Shown here piece after piece: positions 53,937-63,295 of a stretch of 64,000 nucleotides of DNA (position 1 is the stretch's first letter; every line of letters begins with the position of its first letter). This stretch comes from Takashimella koratensis (taxonomy: Eukaryota > Basidiomycota > Tremellomycetes > Trichosporonales > Tetragoniomycetaceae): NCBI GenBank assembly GCA_003116875.1, contig BCKT01000020.1, positions 113,266 to 177,265 on the forward strand. The letters run 5' to 3'. The notes beneath the pieces were generated by a model. It was given only the letters and a program-made list of their open reading frames with translations, made no database searches and had not been told where the DNA came from. The position numbers were made by a program, and so were the translations under genes.

Positions 53937-55342
53937 ATGGATGGCACATCCTCGCAATTTGACGCTCTAATCAGTGAGCTCAAGACAAGAAACGAGGCGA
54001 GAACGAGGGCAAGGTTTACGCAGAGTCAGTATGACGATAATGATCTGTGCCCGACCAACCCGAACTTGCGCCTCAGTTCTCACACTTTGATTGGCACCCA
54101 AGGCAATCACAGCGTGCTTGCATCTGTAGGTTGAGCGGAGCTCCTCCTTATCTTTGGACTCGTCTCTTGAACTACTTCTAACCATTACAACAGGAGCCAA
54201 GGAAAAACAGAGCGAAAGGTGAATTCTTCTCATCGATCGTTCGACGCGCCAGCTACCATCTATGGCTCAATCGTGCCCAGCCAGAGGATCCAGAATCAAA
54301 GTCCCCACCTACAGCTGCCATGGTCGTTGTGTGGAATGGAGCTGACAGTGAACTCAAGTTCCTTTCGCCAGTCCTCATCTTACCGAATATACCTGCTAAC
54401 CTCTCCTCTAGAATGTCAAAGAAGACCAAATTCCCCGTGATCACTGCAGAACGTTGGCGTCTCGAGGACGATGTGTACTCACCAATCGATGGGACCAAAG
54501 ATTACGTCACGGTCACGCCCCTCGAGGATTTCACGGTCACGCCCCTCGGGGATTTTCAGCCCGCTCAGGAAACTCCAACCAAGAAAACGACGACGACGAC
54601 GACTGTTCGCAAAATGCGGTTGGAATACCAGGGGTCGCAAATTGACACCTTTTTCTACATTTTCAGAGAGTTTTAAGACGTGCAGCCTCTGGAAGCAGAC
54701 ACCAGGGTCTACGCTCCTTGGTCCGCCGCCGCGACAGTATCCGCTCTTTGCCTCGCCCGCATTGCCGCCGAGAAGAGGAAAGAGGTTGGCGGGAACTCGG
54801 CGGAAAGAGTTGACGTCTGGTAAGTCTTTTGGTAGAAGCCTTTAATTTTTTCCGCGGCTGACAGCCTTCGTCTCTTAGTGCTGCAGGCGAGCTGCGTTCG
54901 GGATTTGGACGCTTCTTGGAGGATGTCATTACCCCCTTCCCGGAAATTTCACCCTCTTGAAGACAGCCGAGGGTCGCAAGACTCCGAAGAGGCGATCGAC
55001 ACCGCATACAAGCAAGAATCGATCGCGCGGTTCACCTCGAGGTGGTCCGTCAAGCCACAGGACTACGGTCGAGGCGACGAGTCTGGCTGGGGTGGAATGC
55101 CGGAAGTGAAAAACAAAGAGCTTCTCAACAACTCTTTGTTCAACTTCGTGGACAACTTGGAGAAGCAGAGATCCCGCGTGATGCTCAGTCGTCAAGTGCT
55201 GTTCTGTGCCGAAAGGGTTCACTGGGCCCTCCACAGTCTTTCGGCTGAGCTCGCTGAGAAGCAGAAGACGGCGACTTCGAGCGCGACGCTCGATGCCGCA
55301 TCGGCTACGGTGTCAACGACAGAGTCACCTGCCGCGGAGTAG
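53937..55342 (+). pseudogene. Divergent PTP-like gene X with frameshift
   Basis: Exons 53937-54125, 54194-54366, 54412-54819 and from 54879. Blocks shared with Y: GEFFSSIVRRASYHLWLNRA, TAAMVVVWNGADSELKFLS, VRKMRLEYQGSQIDTFFYIF. The WPD loop is REFKDVQP and the P-loop CAAGELRSG, so Asp, Cys and Arg stay but the invariant His is Val. Intron 2 (45 nt) has a GC donor (GCCAGT); if retained it adds 15 residues in frame. After FPEISPS a TGA stops the frame at 54958-54960. Compared with Y, one base is missing at about 54950-54957; beyond it the next frame stays open to 55342 and keeps family blocks (SVKPQDYGRG, PEVKNKELL, NLEKQRSRVMLSRQ). So X is truncated at about 283 residues, a young pseudogene, or hit by a sequencing error. 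Confidence 0.65.
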
Positions 55343-55800
55343 CCCTCCGAATGGCGCTCGCAGAAGGGAGGGGACTAAAGGCAGAGCGAAGTTTTGTGGG
55401 AGGTTTGGAAGGGTTTCCTTGATCTACTTGGCTCGCGTATCTCTTGTTCCATATTGAGGCATCGTGCTTCTTGATACTCTGCCTCACCAGTCTTGCCTCC
55501 TCAGAATTGTTTTGCAGACAAGTTATTACTCTTACCATCGAAAAATACGGCATGTATCAGTTCTCAACAAGTCCTTGAATGTAAAAGATGGTCCACATCC
55601 TGATCTTTGAATTGTGATGTCCGCCCAAGGATGTAAATACGGCTGTGTTGTGTCGATAGCTAGTATGCTCAACCCCTTTCATCTCGTACAATTTGCGTCC
55701 AATCTTTCTTGAGACTCCTCTCGGCTCAACTTTGAAGCAGGGAGCCAAGGCTCGGGCAGCTCCTTAGAGCGTAAGCTGCGTCCGTATGTTGGAAATCATG
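55343..55800. other. Intergenic after X
   Basis: About 460 bp. The end (from about 55640) is similar to DNA after Y (58490-58655), with shared TATGCTCAA, TTGAAGCAG and AAATCATGCCAAGT. Confidence 0.45.
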
Positions 55801-55805
55801 CCAAG
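55735..55805. repeat. Duplicated block between array genes
   Basis: Similar to 58585-58655: both have GAAGCAG, GAGCG, TGCGTCCGT and AATCATGCCAAGT in the same order. Confidence 0.6.
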
Positions 55806-55996
55806 TCGAGTTAGGGGCGAAAGTGGACATCCTGCTGGAATGCAGAGTTGGGAATTCCCGACAGATTCAAGCAGTCATTATAGTCTACAAAGTGGATGGA
55901 CTGCCCCAACAACATCCTTAAATGGTACCTACAGTAGAGCAACATGAGTATCTGCACAATCTCTTGGGCGCGTTGGAGAACTTCAAGCGGACAAAT
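55806..55996 (+). pseudogene. Remnant of a V/W-type PTP-like gene (C-terminal end)
   Basis: A short decayed copy of the last exon of a V/W-type gene. One frame gives WNAELGIPDRFKQSL (W: WDTDLDIPDEFKSDV). A shifted frame gives AVIIVYKVDGLPQQHP, a stop codon, then MVPTVEQHEYLHNLLGALENF and KRTN, matching MVLTEEQYVYLHKLLGALEEF and KRTT of V. At least one frameshift and one stop are present, and the P-loop part is gone. It lies just upstream of Y as intact W lies just upstream of X. Confidence 0.75.
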
Positions 55997-56759
55997 TGTG
56001 GTTTCTTTTCGCGTTCTTCTCAAAAATTCAAACATATACCTGTACAGTATTGTACGGAAGTTGAGAATGTCATGCATATGCTGAATTCCTATACTACAGT
56101 GGCGCAGAGACTCGCCGTCGACGTGATACCACAAGCGCTGGGTTGGAGCAGGGAGGAGGATCAGGGGAAGCGGAAGAGGAGGTTTGGGCAAGGGGGTACA
56201 GCACAAGAGGCCGTGTCCATTCCACTAGAGCAGTTAGATCGACCCTTTGTTATTCAGCTTGGCTCTTGCTCGTCTCCCTCTATGGCAGAAGTGCAAGTAG
56301 GCTCTGTGAAATGCTCTCAGTTTGCGCTTTCTGATCAAGGGCTCCTCTCCTTTCAATGCCGCAGATCATTCGTCTGTTGCACTGAGACGCCGAAAAGACA
56401 TGACGAGTGCTGCTGCAGAGGTCAGCGACAACAAGGAGGTCTCCGCAATGTAAGCCGCTCTGAGCTTGCAGGCAGGAGAAATTCTCGGCCGAAGCTTGGC
56501 ATGCGTGTCCCGCAGGTCAGAGGGGCTTGGACGGTGAGCTATGAGGTGAGCATGACGAGTACGGGGAATCATCACAAAGGATGGCACGATGTTCAGTGCA
56601 TTCACTTCCCCAAGAGAGACATCAGAAAAGAGGGTCTCAATTCTGATTGAGTCAGACAAGGTCTCCATAGCCAGGAAAACGGATAGATAAAGCTCCTCTC
56701 CCCACCTGTTTCCCCCATTTTCGTTCTGTCTTCATACATTCACGCCAATCAACAGCACC
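55997..56759. other. Intergenic upstream of Y, duplicated upstream of X
   Basis: Contains the second copy of the block seen upstream of X and a GATAAAG element at 56685 near the start of Y. No supported gene. Confidence 0.45.
56360..56640. repeat. Duplicated upstream block, copy 2
   Basis: Counterpart of 53525-53800, with several small indels. Confidence 0.7.
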
Positions 56760-58204
56760 ATGCAAGCTTCCATCACCAAAGCGAGAGTCCGCGTTGACGA
56801 ACTCGAGCCAAGGAACAACGCAAGAATGCTTTGTAGGGGAAAACTTATTGGATCCTACACAATCACCGATTTGGGCTTTCTTCTCACGCCGTTGTCCACC
56901 AAAAGAAGTGACAAATCAAAACATCCACTGGTCTCGCTCCATCGCTTTAACAGTTTGATTGACACTCAAAAGGAATACAGCGTGATCATTTCCGTAAGTA
57001 GGCAATAGTTCCCTGATGAACCCTACCCATTGCATTAGGCAAGATGTTTCTGATACGAACGCGCACAGGAGCCGATGAACAAAGAAGAGACAGGCGAGCT
57101 TTTCACAGCGATCGTTCAACGCGGAGGATACTACTCGTGGCTCCAACGCACTGGGAAGGAAGCTCCCGAGTCCGAGACCTCGCCTGAGGTTGCAATTGTT
57201 ACGGTGTGGAATGGAGCAGACAGCGAGCTCGAGTTCCTCTCGTGTGTCAACTTCCCTCAGACCCAGCTGTTGACTTGTTATGCAGGATTTCAGAAAAGAC
57301 CAATTACTCGGTATGGCTTGCCAAAGGGTGGGGGCTAAAGCGCGACAGGCTTTTCAGACGTGAGCCAACGGCGGCGGAGGTCACCGTCACGCCCATCGAG
57401 GGTACCACGCCGGTTGAGGAGATTCCAACCATGACGACTCTCCGAAAATTTCGGGTGGAATTCGAGGGGTCGACCGTTGATACTCTTTTCCTCGTTTTCA
57501 ACGGGTTTCGTGACCTGGGGTCGACAAAGGTCACGACTCCGGTCTCAGCTCCTTGGACTGACAATGCCATTGTCTCTGCTCTTTGGACTGCACACACTGC
57601 AGCAAAGGCGAGGCAGAAGGGTGGCGGGGAATCAGTCGAAAAGTTTGACTTGTGGTTAGTGTTCCCTCACTTTTTATCAAATGAATGTTTCAATATTGAC
57701 ATCATCTAATCTCTTAGTCATGCAGGCCAGCTTCGTTCGGCGTTCGGACTTTTCTGTCATGAAATGAACACTGCGTTTCCCAAGGTTCGATCCCTCCTTG
57801 ACTCGGAGGGAGGTCGCAAGAGAATCGAAAATGCGATCAAGGCAGCCCGCAAGCTGAAGACCATCCCGTCCTTCAAGTCTGACTGGATCGTCGAGCCCCA
57901 GGACTTCGGCCGAGGGCCAGAGAGTGCCAAGTCCGTTCCTGAAGTGAAGAACACATCGTTCCTCACCGAGCCTGAGTTCACTTACGCAGACAACCAGCAG
58001 AAGCAGAGGTCCAACTTCATGCTGAATGAGGAAGTTTACGAGACTGTACTCGTGGTTCACTACGCCATACACACTCTGTCCGAAAGCATCATCGCCGAAG
58101 AAAAGGAAGCGTTGATGGAAGAGTCGACGTTGGCTTCGGCTACGGGTTCGGTTAGGGCTGCTTGGGAGAGCGCCCTCGCATTGTTTTCCACTGCCTTGCC
58201 ATAA
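56760..58204 (+). CDS. Divergent PTP-like protein Y (Cx5R kept, His lost)
   Basis: Four exons (56760-56993, 57069-57241, 57286-57654, 57718-58204), 420 residues, frame intact. Exon 2 is 173 nt, as in X. Blocks: KEYSVIIS at the pTyr-loop position, EVAIVTVWNGADSELEFLS, FRVEFEGSTVDTLFLVFNGF, loop FRDLGSTK in place of WPD, P-loop CHAGQLRSA, SDWIVEPQDFGRG, PEVKNTSFL and ADNQQKQRSNFMLNEEVYET. Cys and Arg of the P-loop are present, while the preceding His is Leu and the Q-loop Gln is Val. An acid Asp follows F-R instead of W-P. Activity is doubtful; substrate binding is possible. The Cys codon is split TG|T by intron 3, as in V, W and X. Confidence 0.72.
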
Positions 58205-59007
58205 GTCCAGAAGTGCCATCCTGCCCACGATCGTTGCTCAAGTACATCCCCAAACTGATACTGTCTGATTTTTACTGTGTTCCTCATGTCACATGTTCCT
58301 TTACAACTTCCCATGTACTGTGCCTTGATACTGCGAGTGACCAATTGGACTTGCCTCCAATTCATACTTGACCATGGTGTAACTGTTACTTTCTCATCAC
58401 CACGGTTTTTATTCTCACAACTCATTGTATGTGAAATGCTGCTCACTTCCGGACACAGGTTAGATGAGCTTTCTACCCGAAGATGAAAAGGCGGCGGTGA
58501 TCTGTCGACTGCTGGTATGCTCAATCGCTACCTTGTCCTTCGTATTGCCCCCAACATATCCTGATTTCACCCTCGGATGGGGTGTTGAAGCAGAGCCGAG
58601 GCTGGGGTATCTCTTTTGAGCGCGGTTTGCGTCCGTGAATAGAAAATCATGCCAAGTGGATTTGCTACCGGACTGGGGCCCAAAGGTGTGACTCTTTCTT
58701 TTGTGCGCCTCTGCCGGTTAGAATCGGCCCGGCCAGAGGCGTCGATCGTTGGGATTGCTTTCATCACAACACTGCGCTTTGTCAGTAGATGGATCCTTTG
58801 AGACTCTTCCTTTTTCATCTTTGGGGCCGATGATGTGGGCTGTATTTTCATAATTGCGGCCGAAGGCAAACACGGGCAAAATCTCGCCGTTATCCGGGCC
58901 AAGTATGTTATATAACACCTTGATGATAAGCGCGCCCATGCCCCCATCCTCTGGTACACCCACTCACTTCATAAGTAACAGACAACAGACTCTACGCAGT
59001 GATCACA
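58205..59007. other. Intergenic Y to Z0
   Basis: About 800 bp including the block shared with the region after X. A TATA-like TTATATAACA lies at 58909, about 100 bp before the Z0 start. Confidence 0.45.
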
Positions 59008-60227
59008 ATGGCTAGCTCATACGAAGAGGTCGGAGCACAGCACAGGCTTCTCATGAGGAGGAATCAGAAAAGAGACCCCTATAAGAAGGAGTATTTCCGC
59101 GAGACGGATTTGCGCGAGATTACTCAGTCAGTGCACCCCGACACCTATCACAGCATCATCACCGGTCAAGGATGGAATGTCGTCTGCCGTGTAAGTGGAC
59201 CAGAGCCGCTTGCAGCCCAAGAGTATCCTCTGACTCTGATGAGCACCTAGGAACCCGCAAAAGATGAATACTCGCAAGGCGAGTTTTGGGGATCCCTGGG
59301 GTCGTTCACCGGTCTCAAGTCGTGGAGGAAGCGCATGCAAGGCAGTAATATCTCCAATACAGAAGCACAGGGCTACCCCACCGATGCCATTGTTGTTGCA
59401 TGGAATGGGATAGCCTCTGATCAGACGTTTGCTCATCTCCCATCGTAAGTGCTTACTTACCTGGCTCTGAGTCCCTGACGTATAAACTTCAGCGAGGTAG
59501 GCGAGGAGAAGAAATACCCTAAGAAAAGCTTCCTCAAGTCGGGCGTTCTGTGGCCGGATCCAGAGATGATGGATGTCATAGTGGAGACGGTGGTACCCCC
59601 TGAGATACATGCGGAGACCTCCTCAACATTTGCCCAGTACAAAGTCACGGTGGGAAACTCCACCGTCAACGTGCATTATTGGGCTTTCGACGGCTGGAAC
59701 GGTAACAAACCTCTCACCAAGAAGTCCACAATTTCGGCGCTTCAACTGCTTCAACGCATTCAGTCGGAGCGAGAAGGGCTCGGTGGATCCATGATTGAAG
59801 AGAGGCATTACGAGTAAGTTGCTTGGTCTTTGCAAGAAATAGTGCTTGTCGCTAAGTCACTAGCTCATCCGGCGATTCCATCGTGGGAACCATGCTTTGT
59901 CTCAAAGATATGATGGCCGCTTTTCCCAAAGTTGGAGAGAAGCTTTTGACCGCGGACACACGTTTCGAGATTGAAACGGCACTTGAGATCGTCTTTGGCT
60001 CAGAACTGGCCGCACCCCTCACGAGCTGGAAAGTCAACTTGGAGCTTTATGGCGATGATAAGGATGATCTGGCTCATCTCTCAAACGAGCAATTCATGCG
60101 CGACCCATTGTTCATCACGGCAGACAACCTGCAAGGTCAAAAGTCGTACATGATCGAAGACGAGGAACTGTATACTTTCTTGCACCAAGTCAGGTATGCG
60201 TTTGAGCTGGTTAGTTGGGATGATTAG
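59008..60227 (+). CDS. Divergent PTP-like pseudophosphatase Z0
   Basis: Four exons (59008-59190, 59251-59444, 59493-59813, 59864-60227), 353 residues, intact frame. The family is shown by NVVCR at the pTyr-loop strand, DAIVVAWNGIASDQTFAHLPS, VTVGNSTVNVHYWAFDGW, a QLLQRIQSEREGLGGS helix, and ITADNLQGQKSYMIEDEELY. The three introns keep phases 0, 2, 2. The WPD loop reads DGWNGNKP, without Asp. At the P-loop intron 3 splits GA|C, so the catalytic Cys is Asp and the next residues are SSGDSIVG, where the essential Arg is Ile. The Q-loop Gln is Leu. It cannot be a Cys-based phosphatase; a binding or regulatory role is inferred. The start ATG 59008 is preferred to a GTG nine bases upstream. Confidence 0.72.
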
Positions 60228-61030
60228 GGACCGTATGTCCTGGTTGAGACACCGTAGCCACAATTTGAGTCACTCCACAAGCGCTAGGCACTCAACGGTA
60301 AACGGTTCGGGTAGTCTAGGTTTCCAGTCTCTTCCACTAGGGAGTCGTTTCCAATGAATTTAAATGAGGAGGGTCTCGGCAGTGTTTTCGATTCTGCTGC
60401 AAGAAGGGACGAGGCGCTTGACAAAAAAGCTTTAGCGACCACCCTTTTGCTTCCTTTTGATCCCTTTTCCCTCAAGTCCCGCTTGCTTTGACCCCTGGTA
60501 GTGGACACGGTCAAATGCACTGTTGCTGCACTGAGTGGGACTCACGACCCAACAGACGGGTGTTTGCCAGTACGTATCTCTCTTGGCATCAGGGCAATCC
60601 TGTTGCTCATCCACTTCCCATGAGACTATTCAGGGCCACGCTGATGCTAAGTGCCTTAATCCCGGACTCGTCCTGGAACTGTCCGATGAGCCGGTAATAT
60701 TTCCCTGCCGGATGCAAGACATAACTTTCGGGGCATGTTCGAAACCCATGGCTGCGTGAGGCGTCGAGATGAGGGAAAGTCGACAAGAAGAGTGACGGGT
60801 GTGGGCTTGGCGTGCAGATCAACAACAGCTACAGCTACAGTGCTCGGGCGGGCGGACTTAATGGAGAGGGAAAGCCCTGTTCCAGGAGGCAAACAGAAAT
60901 ACGACCGCGCCAATACGTACGCAGGCCGATGTCAGCATGGTCCCCGTAGGCATAAAGTATCACAACCACTGGAAAGTTGCCTCTTCTTCCTAACATAACT
61001 CATCCAACGTCAACGTATACCACCATAACC
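60228..61030. other. Intergenic Z0 to Z1
   Basis: About 800 bp with no supported ORF. A CATAAAGTA element at 60951 may be the TATA box of Z1. Confidence 0.4.
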
Positions 61031-62235
61031 ATGCGACGAGGCAGCACCTTCTTTATCTCAACGATAGCCTTGCTGCTCGTTACCCCGGCGCTTGTGTCGG
61101 CGATGAGTCCGTTCTTTGGCTGTATCTCCAAAGCCTCGTTCACACCATCCGGCTCAGCGGTCACCCTCAGCTCGGGCCAAAACTGCTACGATATCTGCTA
61201 CAACACGTATGGGACCAACTACGCCTACCAAGACATGTCTTCGGGGGGTCAGTGTCACTGCTCGAACGATTTCCCAAGTGCGAGCTCCATGTGGGGGACG
61301 GCGAATGACGTAGGGACGACGTGTACGTCAAATACTGCTGTCTACCAGGTGAGATAGAGAACCTTGAGAGCGGAGAATACAGGGACAGAGGACCAGATGG
61401 GAGAGTGGGAACGGTGTAGACCAGCAGCTGACGACCTTGAACAGGGTTTGGTCACCCAGTCTACCTTTGGAACAGCCTGGTGCAAGACGGTCACCGGAAA
61501 CCTTGCCAACTCCCAATCCAAGTCTACAGTCGAGCAATGCTTTCAAGTGAGCTTGCATACATCTACAGACCTCACTGAGTCTCACTGACACTCGTACCAT
61601 TTTCCCTGGATGTTCCGATATAGCAATGCTACAGCTCAGGTAACGCTTACATGCAACCGACGACCTCTGGAGTTTTGTGTAGCTGCATCACGCCGACATT
61701 CTCGTCCACTACCCAGGTCAAATGCTCAGGTTCCACCGTCTACTACTATATCCATGACGCGAGCACAAGTGTGTCGTCGGGCCCAGGAAGCGCGAGTGGG
61801 TGGGTGAGGCGTGCAAAAGAGATTCGAGCGGCGATGGAAAAGGAGAAAGCAATGATGTACGCACACTGCCCGGAACCGCTGGTCGCGTGCAAGACGGCAT
61901 CCGACGACGTATATTCGTACGAGGTCAGTCCCACTTGTTCAGCAACCTGAAATTGGCTGATAAAGTATAGTGCATTGACGCGGATTCGGAACTTGAAAGT
62001 TGCGGTGGATGCGTCCATGGCACTTTTCTCGCCAGTGATGAGGCTCCAGGAATCGAGTAGGTCATCGCGATCGCTCTGCAAGGGTTAACGTTGACGCCGT
62101 TGCTTCTTTAGCTGCTCTACTTTGCCTGGTGTAGCACTCGGCGGAGTGAGCTGTGTCACCGGGACATGTGAGGCCACAGCATGTCAGCGCGGTTGGGCCC
62201 TTTCTACCTCGAACGCTACCTGCATAGCTGCGTAG
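61031..62235 (+). CDS. Secreted WSC/PriA-like cysteine-rich protein Z1
   Basis: Third paralogue of T and U, on the opposite side of the PTP-like array and opposite strand. It starts at ATG 61031 with signal peptide FFISTIALLLVTPALVSA. Module 1: FFGCISKASFTPSGS, NCYDICYNTYGTNYAYQDMS, QCHCSNDFPS. Module 2 after the first intron: GLVTQSTFGTAWCKTV, QCFQQCYSSGNAYMQPT, LCSCITPTF. A linker, WVRRAKEIRAAMEKEKAMMY, leads to the PriA-like end: AHCPEPLVACKT, CIDADSELESCGGC, VSCVTGTCEATACQRGWALS, NATCIAA. Introns fall as in U (after VYQ, after CFQ, after SYE, and near the last block). Cysteine spacing is conserved in all three. Likely a wall or matrix protein. Confidence 0.76.
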
Positions 62236-62690
62236 TATCCTTTGGCTGAACACCTGGGGCTTGGCTCTCCTCGAGGCGGACGATAGCCGTCTGCTATCTG
62301 CCACACCCTGCACATTCGTCCTCAATCTTCACTCTTTGACTTCGTTTTAACTCATACTTTTTACGGTAGATCACGGCTTCAAAATTGCAAGCGGTATCAT
62401 ATGGACACGCACCTACTACGGCACTGGCTGCTTTCTGTCGACTGACGTCAAGTGCAAAGCTGTCCAAGAGAAAATACATCTTTAGCAGTGACGTGGCATT
62501 AACTGCAGGGTAATTTAATAGTGATATGGCCATTTCTGCAAGGATCTTGCAGAATTCGCAAGCTTCTCCCAGCAGCCCCGGACAGGTCCCAGAATGCATC
62601 CAGAGGGTCCCAGTGGTGTCCTCATTGTCATTCCAGTGCGTCCTGTGCCCAGGACGGCCTGGTTTGTTCATTCGGACAAAAGCCNAACAG
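62236..62690. other. Intergenic after Z1
   Basis: About 450 bp without a supported gene, leading into the satellite. Confidence 0.4.
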
Positions 62691-62699
62691 CCCCATTCN

Positions 62700-63125
62700 A
62701 AACATGGGGCTCAGGGTCCAAAGGACTCCTTTGGGTTACNAATGGTTTTTTTTGTTCNACGAANGGGGTCCTTTGGTTTGCGAATGGTATTTTTTGTTCA
62801 ACNAAAGGTGTTTGGTGTTTGCGAATGGGAGTTATTGTTCAANGAAAGGTGTTTGATCCTTGCGAATGGGAGTTATTGTTCAACNAAAGGTGTTTGGTAT
62901 TTGCGAATGGAAGTTATTGTTNGACNAAAGGTGTTTGGTATTTGCGAATGGGAGTTATTGTTCGACGAAAGGTGTTTGGTCTTTGCAAATGGTGTTTACT
63001 GCTAAACGAACGGGGTCCTTTTTGTCCTCGAATGGATTGTTGTTATTCTNGAATGGTTTGTTTTTGTTTGCAAATGGGTCCTTTTGTGTTGGGTGAAAGG
63101 TGTTTATTGTTTGCAAATGCAATTG
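62700..63125. repeat. Imperfect satellite, unit about 41 bp
   Basis: Five to ten diverged tandem units built on GTTCAACGAAAGGTGTTTGG and TTTGCGAATGGGAGTTATT. The clearest units run from 62790 to 63000; beyond that the array is scrambled. It contains 11 undetermined bases. Confidence 0.85.
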
Positions 63126-63234
63126 CTGTTTTGTGGTCTCAAACGCNTCAGGGGAGAGCTATGAATATATCATGCATGACCCTAGGTGGTGTATCCCACA
63201 TTCCCCCTCCTTTCTTCACAACAACGACAACGAC

Positions 63235-63292
63235 AACCACCACCACCACCACCACCACCACCACCACCACCCCCACCCCCACCCCCACCATC
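63235..63292. repeat. (CAC)n / (CCCCAC)n simple repeat
   Basis: Some twelve CAC units followed by CCCCAC copies, ending just before the ATG of the last gene. Confidence 0.9.
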
Positions 63293-63295
63293 ACC

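Noticed and set aside
62700..63125. CRISPR-like array
   Set aside because: Units are contiguous and diverged without unique spacers, and the genome is eukaryotic.
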